Source: Rhizobium sp. CF122
GTDB taxonomy: Bacteria; Pseudomonadota; Alphaproteobacteria; Rhizobiales; Rhizobiaceae
Length of the DNA: 64,000 nucleotides
Reading direction: 5' to 3'
Assembly: GCF_000282035.1 (NCBI RefSeq)
Contig: NZ_AKKA01000023.1
Location: forward strand, 172,494 to 236,493
Shown: positions 18,641 through 26,539 of the stretch, one piece after another
Numbering within the stretch: the stretch's first letter is position 1
Layout: each line of letters opens with the position of its first letter
Program-made: the position numbers and the translations under genes
Notes under the pieces: model-generated
What the model was told of the DNA's origin: nothing
Database searches by the model: none
Seen by the model: only the letters and a program-made list of their open reading frames with translations

Positions 18641-20044
18641 ATGGACACGCCGATCGACGCGCGCAAGCTTGCGCCGAAAACCGATAACCATTGGGCTGCG
18701 CATTTCCGCGCCACGCTGGCGCTCGGAATCCCGCTGATCGGCGCGCAGTTGGCTCAGCTCGGCATCCATACGACCGACGTGATGATCGTGGGGCGCCTCG
18801 GCGCTGAAAATCTTGCCGCGATGGTGCTTTCGGCGCAGTTCCTGTTCACGATCCTCGTCTTCGGCTCGGGTTTCGCCATCGCGGTCATACCGATGGTTGC
18901 GCAGGCCTACGGCAGGGGCGACGTCGTCAGCGTGCGCCGGTCGCTGCGCATGGGTCTTTGGGTCGTGCTCGCCTATTGGGTGATCATGCTGCCGGCGTTC
19001 TTCAACTCCGAGCGGATACTGCTCGCCGCCGGGCAGAAGCCCGAAGTGGCGGCACTGGCGCATGGCTACATCCTGATCGGTCAGTTCGGTGTGTTGCCGG
19101 GCCTGCTCTACAACGTCATGCGCTCGCTCGTCAGTGCGATCGGCAGAGCGGCGGTCGTTCTCAACGTGACGATCGCGATGCTGGTGCTGAATGCCTTCTT
19201 CGCCTATGCGCTGGTGCTTGGCCATTTCGGCTTTCCGGCAATGGGCCTCGAAGGAGCAGCGATCGTTTCGGTCGCCGTGCAGACTGCCGGCTTCCTGTTT
19301 ATCGTTGCCTATGTGCAGAGCAGGCAGGACACGCGACGCTACGAGATTTTCGTGCGGTTCTGGCGTCCCGACTGGAAGGCATTCTGGGAGGTCGCGCGTC
19401 TCGGTCTGCCGATCAGCGTGACGCTCCTCGCCGAGGTAAGCCTCTTTACGGTCGCCTCCTTGCTGATGGGGCATATTGGAACGATCGAGCTTGCGGCCCA
19501 TGGTATCGCGCTGCAATGGGCTTCGATCGCCTTCATGATCCCGCTCGGCTTGTCGCAGGCGGCAACCGTTCGGGTTGGTGTGGCGCACGGGCAGGGCGAC
19601 TACACCGCCGTCGTTCGAGCCTCGATCGCAGTGGTCGTCATCGCCTGCCTGATCGCGAGTGCCGGTGGCATCCTGTTTGCTGCCGCTCCTGAGTTCCTGG
19701 GAAGCTGGTTCCTCGATACGAAGCTGCCGGAGGCGCCGCAGGTGCTTGCTTATGCCGGGCCGCTGATCGTCGTAGCAGGGCTCTTTCAGTTGGTCGATGG
19801 CCTCCAGGCAATCGCCAATGGCCTGCTGCGTGGGCTGAAGGATGCACGCGTGCCGATGATCCTAGCACTGATTGCCTATTGGCCGATCGGCTTCTTCCTT
19901 GCCTGGGCCTTTGCGTTCCCGCTTGGCTTCGGCGGTATCGGCATCTGGTTCGGCTTTTTGGTCGGGCTTGCGGCGGCAGCCGTGATGCTTTGCGGACGCT
20001 TCTACCTGCTTCTGCGCAGCGAGAAGGATATGGCCGGCGCCTAG
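18641..20044 (+). CDS. MATE-family multidrug efflux transporter (NorM-like)
   Basis: A 467-residue, 12-TM MATE transporter with two homologous MatE halves. The first contains LGIPLIGAQLAQLGIHTTDVMIVGRLGAENLAAM, the second starts near LGLPISVTLLAEVSLFTVASLLMGHIG. Such proteins export cationic drugs and metabolites using Na+ or H+ gradients. Length and topology are normal. It follows the MFS exporter on the same strand and converges on the ABM-domain gene with a 14-bp gap. Three adjacent stress- or drug-related genes (MFS, MATE, ABM) may form one functional locus, though only the last shows a SoxR-type promoter. Confidence 0.9.
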   Translation: MDTPIDARKLAPKTDNHWAAHFRATLALGIPLIGAQLAQLGIHTTDVMIVGRLGAENLAAMVLSAQFLFTILVFGSGFAIAVIPMVAQAYGRGDVVSVRRSLRMGLWVVLAYWVIMLPAFFNSERILLAAGQKPEVAALAHGYILIGQFGVLPGLLYNVMRSLVSAIGRAAVVLNVTIAMLVLNAFFAYALVLGHFGFPAMGLEGAAIVSVAVQTAGFLFIVAYVQSRQDTRRYEIFVRFWRPDWKAFWEVARLGLPISVTLLAEVSLFTVASLLMGHIGTIELAAHGIALQWASIAFMIPLGLSQAATVRVGVAHGQGDYTAVVRASIAVVVIACLIASAGGILFAAAPEFLGSWFLDTKLPEAPQVLAYAGPLIVVAGLFQLVDGLQAIANGLLRGLKDARVPMILALIAYWPIGFFLAWAFAFPLGFGGIGIWFGFLVGLAAAAVMLCGRFYLLLRSEKDMAGA

Positions 20045-20058
20045 CCGGCCAATTCGGA

Positions 20059-20379
20059 TCAAGCCGCGATCGGCTTATAATTGGCGATGTCGGCACGAAT
20101 GCCGAGCCGTTCGAATAGCGCTTGCGGATCGAAGTTTCGCGCACGGTGGGCGGCCTGCACGACGGCCCTTACCCGGTCGATCACCTCCGCACTTTCCCAT
20201 TGTGCGATCGTCACGAAGTTGAACTCGCCTGGTCCTGAAACCTGCTCCAGCACCTGATGGCTGATGAAGCCTTCTTGCGCCTGCAAGACTTCGTGCGTTT
20301 TCAGCACGTTCATCAGGAACTCCTCGCGCGCTGCCTCCGGAACAGCAAACTTGTCGATCCGGTAAAACGCTCCGTTCAT
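20059..20379 (-). CDS. Antibiotic-biosynthesis-monooxygenase (ABM) domain protein
   Basis: A 106-residue protein with a single ferredoxin-like ABM domain: MNGAFYRIDKFAVPEAAREEFL, then HEVLQAQEGFISHQVLEQ and FNFVTIAQWESAEVIDRV. Members include quinol or quinone monooxygenases and heme-degrading enzymes, but most are of unknown substrate. Its promoter carries a near-perfect SoxR box in a 19-bp spacer (20412-20442), so induction by redox-cycling compounds is likely. ABM-type monooxygenases are recurrent members of SoxR regulons in non-enteric bacteria. soxR itself is not in this window. Confidence 0.82.
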   Translation of the reverse strand: MNGAFYRIDKFAVPEAAREEFLMNVLKTHEVLQAQEGFISHQVLEQVSGPGEFNFVTIAQWESAEVIDRVRAVVQAAHRARNFDPQALFERLGIRADIANYKPIAA

Positions 20380-20411
20380 CCTTGTCTCCTTTGCCTGGAT
20401 GTCACGAGGCG

Positions 20412-20442
20412 GGTGTAATTCCTCAAGTTAAGTTGAGGTCAA
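20412..20442 (-). promoter_or_regulatory. SoxR-type promoter (SoxR box in a 19-bp spacer)
   Basis: The 18-bp element CCTCAAGTTAAGTTGAGG (20421-20438) differs by one base from the enterobacterial soxS operator. On the minus strand it lies between -35 TTGACC (20437-20442) and -10 TACACC (20412-20417). The spacer is 19 bp, the overlong spacing typical of promoters untwisted by MerR-family activators. The predicted start is about 26 nt before the ABM-gene ATG. Confidence 0.8.
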
Positions 20443-20450
20443 TAGGCCAA

Positions 20451-20477
20451 AACAAAAAGACCCGCTCGATAGCGGGC
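20451..20477 (-). terminator. Rho-independent terminator of the small exported-protein gene
   Basis: On the minus strand a CCCGCT/AGCGGG stem with a short loop is followed by TCTTTTTGTT. It lies about 70 bp after the stop of the gene at 20546-20839 and just before the SoxR-type promoter. Confidence 0.75.
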
Positions 20478-20545
20478 ATTCAAACTGCGCGAGATGGACG
20501 GTCGCTCGGCGAGCCTCCTCTCACCCTCAGGCGCGGCTGCCGCTG

Positions 20546-20839
20546 CTAGTAGTTATACATCGACATCGGATCATTGACGCAGGCGTAGTCCAGGAGACAC
20601 TGCCGCCCGGTGCGGTCCCGCAAACTGGCAGTACTCAGCTTGTCTCCAGGCCCGCATTGGGCCGGCGGATAGCGGAAGTTGCGGCCCCCGAAGCCGAGGC
20701 GCACATAAACCTTCTTAGATTGGCGGATAATCTGCGCAAGCTGAGCGCAGCTGTAATCCTTTGCATCGACCTTCACGGGCCCGGCGGCAAGAGATACCGT
20801 CGGGAGCAAGCACGCAACTGCTAGGATTAAGCATCTCAT
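20546..20839 (-). CDS. Small exported cysteine-containing protein, function unknown
   Basis: A 97-residue protein with a clear Sec signal peptide (MRCLILAVACLLPTVSLAAG, cleavage probably after LAA near residue 19). The mature part of about 78 residues has four cysteines (SCAQLA, AQCGPG, RQCLLD, YACVND) that could form two disulfides in the periplasm, and a C-terminal MSMYNY. No family was recognised. It has its own terminator and is flanked by carA upstream and the ABM gene downstream, all on the minus strand, so it is probably a single-gene unit. Confidence 0.7.
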   Translation of the reverse strand: MRCLILAVACLLPTVSLAAGPVKVDAKDYSCAQLAQIIRQSKKVYVRLGFGGRNFRYPPAQCGPGDKLSTASLRDRTGRQCLLDYACVNDPMSMYNY

Positions 20840-20935
20840 GGCTGCCTCCCTGACCGAAGGTCAGTAAATCAGCACTCTCGACACTATTCAAACGGATATC
20901 GCGTGGCCGCAGCCATCGTTGAGCGCAACAGCTCA

Positions 20936-20967
20936 ACAAAGAAAAAGCCCGCTCGGAAGCGGGCTTT
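20936..20967 (-). terminator. Rho-independent terminator of carA
   Basis: A 10-bp perfect stem (AAAGCCCGCT / AGCGGGCTTT, tetraloop) on the minus strand followed by TTTTTCTTT, 24 bp after the carA stop. Confidence 0.85.
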
Positions 20968-20990
20968 CGAATTGCTGGAACGGCTGTGTC

Positions 20991-22196
20991 TCAGCGCTCG
21001 GCGAGGGCTTCCTCGCCCTTCTTCGCACGCACCAGATTGATGAAGCGGCGGAAGAGGTAGTGGCTGTCCTGCGGCCCCGGGGAGGCTTCCGGGTGATGCT
21101 GCACCGAGAAGATCGGCTTGCCGGCGACGCGTAGCCCGCAGTTGGTGCCGTCGAAGAGGGAAACGTGAGTCTCCTCAATACCATGTGGCAGAGACTTCGT
21201 GTCGACCGCGAAGCCGTGGTTCATCGAGACGATCTCGACCTTGCCTGTGGTGTGGTCCTTCACCGGATGGTTGGCGCCGTGATGGCCCTGATGCATCTTC
21301 TCGGTCTTGGCGCCGAGGGCGAGGCCCAGCATCTGATGGCCGAGGCAGATACCGAAGACCGGGATGTCGGTCTTGATCAGTTTCTGGATGACGGGAACGG
21401 CGTATTCGCCTGTCGCAGCCGGGTCACCCGGGCCGTTCGACAGGAAGATGCCGTCCGGCTGCATGGCCAGCACGTCCTCGGCGCTCGTCGTTGCCGGCAT
21501 CACCGTGACCTTGCAGTCGAGGCCGGCAAAGAGGCGCAGGATGTTGCGCTTGACGCCATAGTCGAGGCAGACGACGTGATACTTGGCATTTTCGGAGGCG
21601 AGCTCGCCGTAGCCCTCGTTCCAGATCCAAGGGGTCTGCGCCCATTGCGAGGATTGGCCGGAAGAGGCGATCTTGGCGAGGTCGAGACCTTCGAGGCCGC
21701 TCCAGGCCTTGGCTTCCGCCTTCAGCGTCTCCACGTCGAACACACCGTTCGGGTCGTGGGCGATGACGGCGTTCGGCGAGCCGTTCTCGCGGATCCAGGC
21801 CGTCAGCGCGCGGGTGTCGACGCCGCAGAGGCCGATGATGCCGCGGGCCTTCAGCCAGGCATCGAGATGCTTGGCAGCGCGGTAGTTGGACGGCTCGGTG
21901 ATGTCGGCCTTGAAGATGACGCCGACGGCGCCGTGGCGTGCCGCGGGCGTCAGGTCTTCGATGTCTTCGTCGTTGGTGCCGATGTTGCCGATATGCGGGA
22001 AAGTGAAGGTGACGATCTGGCCGAGGTAGGAGGGATCGGTGAGGATTTCCTCGTATCCGGTCAGCGCTGTGTTGAAGACCACTTCGGCCTGGACCTTGCC
22101 GGTCGCGCCGATGCCCTTGCCTTCAATGACGGTTCCGTCTGCGAGAACGAGCAGGGCGGTCGGCTTTTCGGTTGTCCAGGGTGCAGTTGCGGTCAT
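20991..22196 (-). CDS. carA: Carbamoyl-phosphate synthase small (glutaminase) subunit
   Basis: A 401-residue subunit that hydrolyses glutamine and channels ammonia to CarB. The N-terminal CPSase_sm_chain domain starts at PTALLVLADGTVIEGKGIG and contains NTALTGYEEILTDPSY. The C-terminal class-I glutamine amidotransferase domain has the nucleophile motif FGICLGHQMLGLALG and the His-Glu pair in SVQHHPEASPG. The start at MTATAPW gives the usual length; in-frame ATGs at 22202 and 22220 are possible but unlikely. It is divergent from yqeY and terminated by a strong hairpin at 20936-20967. Confidence 0.97.
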   Translation of the reverse strand: MTATAPWTTEKPTALLVLADGTVIEGKGIGATGKVQAEVVFNTALTGYEEILTDPSYLGQIVTFTFPHIGNIGTNDEDIEDLTPAARHGAVGVIFKADITEPSNYRAAKHLDAWLKARGIIGLCGVDTRALTAWIRENGSPNAVIAHDPNGVFDVETLKAEAKAWSGLEGLDLAKIASSGQSSQWAQTPWIWNEGYGELASENAKYHVVCLDYGVKRNILRLFAGLDCKVTVMPATTSAEDVLAMQPDGIFLSNGPGDPAATGEYAVPVIQKLIKTDIPVFGICLGHQMLGLALGAKTEKMHQGHHGANHPVKDHTTGKVEIVSMNHGFAVDTKSLPHGIEETHVSLFDGTNCGLRVAGKPIFSVQHHPEASPGPQDSHYLFRRFINLVRAKKGEEALAER

Positions 22197-22470
22197 CTTC
22201 ATCCCGTTTCCGGCAGCCATACGTCCTTGGGCAACGTTGGCCGGCCATTTGGTTCGCAAGCATATGCGCGCGGCAAGGCACGCGCTCTCAGGCCTGATCA
22301 CGAATTTTTGGTGCAGGTGGCGGTAAATAGCCACGCTATTGCGCGAGGTCAATCTTTGTACCGCACATTCTGCCGGTTTTCTCGCGCTTTCTGCCGCCTG
22401 TTTCCGCAATTTATTTGATCCCATGCATTCGCGTGGTTTATGAAGCGGCATTCAAACAGGAGTGATTACA

Positions 22471-22923
22471 ATGTTGCGCGATCAACTCGCCGCCGCCCTC
22501 AAGGATGCCATGAAGTCCAAGAACGCCGAACGGCTTTCGACCGTTCGCCTGATCCAGGCAGCGATCAAGGACCGGGATATCGCCAATCGCGGCGCCGGAA
22601 AGGAAGAGGCTGGTGACGACGAGATTTTGCAGATCCTCGCCAAGATGGTGAAGCAGCGCGACGAATCGGCGAAGATCTATGAGGAGAATGCGCGTCCCGA
22701 GCTGGCCGCGAAGGAGCGTGCCGAGATTGGCGTGCTTCAGGACTTCCTGCCGAAGCAGCTTTCGGACGCCGAAGTGCGCAGCAACATCGCCGCGATCATC
22801 GCTGAGATCGGTGCGGCGGGCCCGAAGGATATGGGCAAGGTGATGGCCGTTCTGAAGGAGCGCTATGCCGGCCAGATGGACTTCTCCAAGGCATCCGGCG
22901 CCGTCAAGGAACAGCTGAACTGA
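22471..22923 (+). CDS. GatB/YqeY domain protein
   Basis: A 150-residue helical protein of the YqeY family (MLRDQLAAALKDAMKSKNAERLSTVRLIQAAIKDRDI, then ADIGVLQDF-like ERAEIGVLQDFLPKQLSDAEV and GPKDMGKVMAVLKERYAGQMD). The fold is shared with the tail of GatB amidotransferase, and a link to tRNA metabolism is suggested but unproven. The ATG follows CAGGAG at ideal spacing; a GTG three codons upstream is less likely. It is commonly found between carA and dnaG in alphaproteobacteria, as here. Its stop codon abuts the stop of the convergent gene at 22924. Confidence 0.92.
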   Translation: MLRDQLAAALKDAMKSKNAERLSTVRLIQAAIKDRDIANRGAGKEEAGDDEILQILAKMVKQRDESAKIYEENARPELAAKERAEIGVLQDFLPKQLSDAEVRSNIAAIIAEIGAAGPKDMGKVMAVLKERYAGQMDFSKASGAVKEQLN

Positions 22924-23805
22924 TCAGCGCAGGCTCGCCGTCTTCCTGGCGGCGGGCCCTAGGACCGCCTCTGCGGCGGCATCGACAACCGTGAATTTTG
23001 CCGCCTGATATCCCCAGTATTCCATGACAAAAGCGCGCGATATCCAAGTGTCGCCCTTATAGGGCGGCTGGGTCCAGCCCACGCTTCCCATTTCGGACGC
23101 CTGCGTCAGCAGGCGCTTCAGATGCGTGTTGGAGATCATGAACTGGTCACGGATTTCCTTGAGCGACAGCGGCCCGATGTAGGCCCGCTCCGAGCTGCGA
23201 TCGAAGGTGTCGATGCGGCTCATGAGGTAGTCCATGATCAGGCCGCCGGAATTGGCCCAGTTGAACAGACTGTATGTTGCGCCGGGGTCGCGCACGGCGT
23301 CGCTATCGATGATCGCCTTGGAAATCAGCGGCTGTATCTTGGAGAAGGCTGCCGGGTCGGCGTTGATTCGGTCCAGCCGATTGCTGCCGTCCAGACTGTC
23401 GAGAATGAAAAGATGCGTGGCGAGCCACCTGAAAAAGTGCTCGTGGGCAGTTTCCGTCGGCTCCAACAGGCGCGTGCGCTTGTCGCTGGTACTCTCGACC
23501 GGGCGAAGGAACCGGTATGCAAGCATTTCCTGGATAAAGGCTGCGGCGGTGTTGCGGCTGGCAATCTTGTTGGCCACGACGAAGGCGATGAAACGGCCGG
23601 AATAGAGGCCGAGTTTCGGTTCGCCAGGGTAGCCGAAATGAAGGGCGAAGCCGGCATGGGCCATCAGCCAGCGCTGTTGCGCGGCAAAGATCGATGCGAT
23701 GCGCGGGCTCTCGCGATAGATCGACAGCATTTCGCGGGCGCAATGCAGCACGGCCACGAAGAAGGCGTCGCTTTCTAAAAAATCTTCAACTTTATGTGGC
23801 ATGCG
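22924..23805 (-). CDS. Conserved hypothetical protein with a possible winged-helix C-terminal region
   Basis: A protein of about 293 residues with no signal peptide or strong membrane segment. The C-terminal third contains PLSLKEIRDQFMISNTHLKRLLTQASEMGSVGW, which reads like a winged-helix motif with a recognition helix, so a DNA-binding role is possible. The N-terminal part (AREMLSIYRESPRIASIFAAQQRWLMAHAGFALHF) is helical. No family was recognised. The start is uncertain: ATG at 23805 is preferred because a TTGACA -35-like element (23848-23853) would place the transcript start near 23820. ATG at 23829 and TTG at 23853 are also in frame. Confidence 0.65.
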   Translation of the reverse strand, partial: RMPHKVEDFLESDAFFVAVLHCAREMLSIYRESPRIASIFAAQQRWLMAHAGFALHFGYPGEPKLGLYSGRFIAFVVANKIASRNTAAAFIQEMLAYRFLRPVESTSDKRTRLLEPTETAHEHFFRWLATHLFILDSLDGSNRLDRINADPAAFSKIQPLISKAIIDSDAVRDPGATYSLFNWANSGGLIMDYLMSRIDTFDRSSERAYIGPLSLKEIRDQFMISNTHLKRLLTQASEMGSVGWTQPPYKGDTWISRAFVMEYWGYQAAKFTVVDAAAEAVLGPAARKTASLR

Positions 23806-23908
23806 ACCATCCCGATAGGTCGCTTTCATTAGGCATCGGACGATAACTGTCAATGCCTTCCGCGGCCGATAGTGGAGGCGGAAATATCAAAAATTAAACC
23901 TTTGGGTG

Positions 23909-24072
23909 AAATTAAAGAAGGCAGGAGCTGGGGGTGCTCCTGCCTTCTTGCTCTTTGCTTCCGGTGGCAACGCAGGACCGAGATCCAAGCCAACAGGTAC
24001 TTGCAAAGACACCCTTGCGAGGCGGCGCCGGGGGTAGGGATGGTGCCTCGCACGGGGATCGCTGTGTTGGCT
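23909..24072 (-). ncRNA. Candidate structured small RNA upstream of dnaG
   Basis: A minus-strand RNA of about 164 nt proposed from promoter and terminator signals. The promoter is -35 TTGAAT (24099-24104), 17-bp spacer, -10 TAACTT (24076-24081). The 5' part can fold: AGCCAACA at the start pairs with TGTTGGCT about 80 nt later, enclosing a GCGAGGC/GCCTCGC helix. The 3' end is a perfect 14-bp hairpin (23915-23928 / 23936-23949) followed by TTTAATTT. It contains no ORF of note and I do not recognise a known family (not SRP, 6S or tmRNA by eye). The hairpin is symmetric, so a plus-strand transcript cannot be excluded. Confidence 0.45.
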
Positions 24073-24104
24073 CTGAAGTTATTGCGACGCGGCAAGTGAT
24101 TCAA

Positions 24105-24463
24105 ATTACAAAAAAATAATGATTGGCGACGGAGGCTGCCTTAGATGTGTCATTCGTGCTTGAGGTTGTGGCTTTGCGACGGGCAATCATCATTTCGAGC
24201 AATTGCGAAGCTGTTGTTCCGTCATCGATTTTTGACGATTGGCAAAAAATGAGTGGCCGGCACGCTAGTCTGGCATACACGCAAAACGCGGGTTGCGGTT
24301 TTCAGTGTCGCACCCCATGTCGCAGGGCTGGTAACGTATTTTTGAACGCGCATTCCTGGAGATTTTTCAAGCCGCGAAGGCCCTGTGAATAGCGCGTCCT
24401 TCGGCCAAATGCCGTGGCATGTGCCGATGAACCTGCTTATATGGACCCAGCTAAGAGGTTCAC
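24105..24463 (+). other. Gene-free leader region of dnaG
   Basis: About 360 bp between the candidate sRNA promoter and dnaG with no credible gene. The last 60 bp include TTATAT shortly before the dnaG start, a possible -10 element, and AAGAGG close to the ATG. Nothing else stands out. Confidence 0.4.
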
Positions 24464-26449
24464 ATGCGCTTTTCCAATTCCTTTCTCGACGAGATACGCG
24501 ATCGCGTGCCGATTTCGGACGTGATCGGTCGTCGTGTGAGCTGGGATAAGCGCAAGACCAACGTCTCTCGCGGCGATTATTGGGCCTGTTGCCCGTTTCA
24601 CGGCGAAAAGTCGCCGAGCTTTCACTGCGAGGACCGCAAGGGGCGCTACCACTGCTTCGGCTGTGGCGTAACCGGCGATCACTTCCGATTCCTGACGGAT
24701 CTGGAGGGGTTGAGCTTCCCGGAGGCCGTGCAGCAGATCGCCGATATGGCAGGCGTTGCTATGCCGGTTGCCGATCCGGTCATGGAAAAGCGCGAGAAGG
24801 AGCGCACCTCGCTTCTCGACGTGATGGAGCTCGCGACCAAGTTCTTTCAGGATCAGCTACAAACGGCAAACGGCGCGCGGGCGCGCGCTTATCTGCGCGA
24901 TCGCGGGCTGACGGGGCGGACGATCGAGACGTTCCGGCTTGGCTTCGCGCCAGACAGCCGCAATGCCCTGAAAGAGTTTCTGGCAGGCACGGGCGTTGCC
25001 AAGGAGCAGATCGAGGCTTGCGGTCTGGTGGTCCACGGTCCCGACGTGCCGGTCTCCTATGACCGTTTCCGTGACCGCATCATGTTTCCGATCCTGTCGT
25101 CCCGCGAGAAAGTGATTGCTTTCGGCGGGCGGGCCATGTCGGCGGACGCGCCGGCCAAATATCTCAATTCCAACGAGACGGAGCTCTTCCACAAGGGCAA
25201 TGTGCTCTACAATTTCGCGCGCGCCCGCCGGGCGACGCAGGGCGCGAACGGCGAGGGCACGATCATCGCCGTCGAAGGCTATATGGACGTGATCGCGCTG
25301 CATCAGGCCGGCGTCGAGAATGCCGTCGCGCCGCTTGGCACCGCATTGACCGAGAATCAGCTCGACCTCCTCTGGAAGATGACGCCGCAGCCGGTGCTTT
25401 GCTTTGATGGCGACGGCGCCGGCATTCGCGCTGCCAATCGCGCAGCCGATCTGGCGCTCCCGCATATCAAGCCGGGGCGCACCGTTCGCTTTGCCCTGCT
25501 GCCAGACGGCAAGGATCCGGACGATCTGGTGCGCAACGAGGGGCGCGCGCCCTTCGACAAGGTGATGAGCCAGGCCAAGCCGCTGGCTGAGATGATCTGG
25601 GGCCGTGAAATCAATACTGGGCAGTTCGAGACGCCTGAAGCGAAGGCGGAGCTCGAAGCGCGGTTGAAGCAGCTCGTCGCCGTCATTGCCGATGAGAATG
25701 TCCGCCGTCACTACCAGCAGGACATGCGCGACCGGCTGAACGGCTTCTTTCAGCCGCAATTCCAGAATCGTAGCAATGAGCGGCGAAGCTTCGATCGCGG
25801 CGCCGGCCAATCCCGCGGCCGTGGCGGGGAGGGCGCGCGCGGCCCGCGCCTTTCCGGCGGCGGCATTTCCGATCGGCTGGCCCGCTCCGGTCTGGTTCGT
25901 GGCCATCAGGAAACACCTGCCTTGCGAGAGAGCGTGCTGGCGCTGACGGTCATCAACCATCCGGCCTTGATGCAGGACGAATATGACGAGATCGCCTCGA
26001 TCGATTACGACAACCGCGAGCTTCAGCGGCTCTGGTCCGTCATGCTCGGGGCTGCAGCGGCCGTCGCCGGGCCGCATCTGACGCGTGAGTATCTGCTGGA
26101 GCGCATGGAAGAGCAGGGTTTCGGTCCGTTGCTGCAAGGGCTTGAGCAGCAGATTCGCAATGCTCGCCTCTGGATCGCTACATCAGAGGCGGCGATGGAG
26201 GATGCACGGGAGGGGTATCGGCAGGCGCTCGCCTTCCATAAGCGTGCCAAGGCTTTGCGCTTCCAGAAGATCGAGCTTGAGCGTGAGATCGCCGAGGCGA
26301 CCGAAGCCGGCAACGGCGAGGTGATCGACCAGTTGATGCGCGCTTTGCAGGAGGTCCATTTCGAAGGGCTTCGCCTTGAGAACCAGGAAGCGATCATCGA
26401 TGGTTTCGGCGTGCTTTCCGGCCGCGTCAAGGGAGCGGCGAGCCATTGA
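24464..26449 (+). CDS. dnaG: DNA primase
   Basis: A 661-residue primase that makes RNA primers at the replication fork. The N-terminal CHC2 zinc-ribbon uses C43, H46, C64 and C67 (in CCPFHGEKSPSF and YHCFGCG). The catalytic RNA-polymerase core follows, with the TOPRIM motifs VEGYMDVIAL and CFDGDGAG. The C-terminal DnaB-helicase-interacting helical region (from about residue 480) is less conserved. A basic Arg/Gly-rich linker (about 440-465) precedes it. In many proteobacteria dnaG is directly followed by rpoD; here rpoD lies 8.8 kb downstream on the same strand. Confidence 0.97.
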   Translation: MRFSNSFLDEIRDRVPISDVIGRRVSWDKRKTNVSRGDYWACCPFHGEKSPSFHCEDRKGRYHCFGCGVTGDHFRFLTDLEGLSFPEAVQQIADMAGVAMPVADPVMEKREKERTSLLDVMELATKFFQDQLQTANGARARAYLRDRGLTGRTIETFRLGFAPDSRNALKEFLAGTGVAKEQIEACGLVVHGPDVPVSYDRFRDRIMFPILSSREKVIAFGGRAMSADAPAKYLNSNETELFHKGNVLYNFARARRATQGANGEGTIIAVEGYMDVIALHQAGVENAVAPLGTALTENQLDLLWKMTPQPVLCFDGDGAGIRAANRAADLALPHIKPGRTVRFALLPDGKDPDDLVRNEGRAPFDKVMSQAKPLAEMIWGREINTGQFETPEAKAELEARLKQLVAVIADENVRRHYQQDMRDRLNGFFQPQFQNRSNERRSFDRGAGQSRGRGGEGARGPRLSGGGISDRLARSGLVRGHQETPALRESVLALTVINHPALMQDEYDEIASIDYDNRELQRLWSVMLGAAAAVAGPHLTREYLLERMEEQGFGPLLQGLEQQIRNARLWIATSEAAMEDAREGYRQALAFHKRAKALRFQKIELEREIAEATEAGNGEVIDQLMRALQEVHFEGLRLENQEAIIDGFGVLSGRVKGAASH

Positions 26450-26539
26450 TGGGTTCGGCAGATCGGGGACGCGACGTTCGGCTTCAGCTTCCTCACTGTG
26501 CCGACAACCGCCAACAGACAGTCGACGGCGGGCGGCACG

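Noticed and set aside
23909..24104. 6S, SRP or tmRNA identity for the structured region upstream of dnaG
   Set aside because: The 5' end pairs internally rather than with the 3' end, and the conserved cores of those RNAs are not seen.
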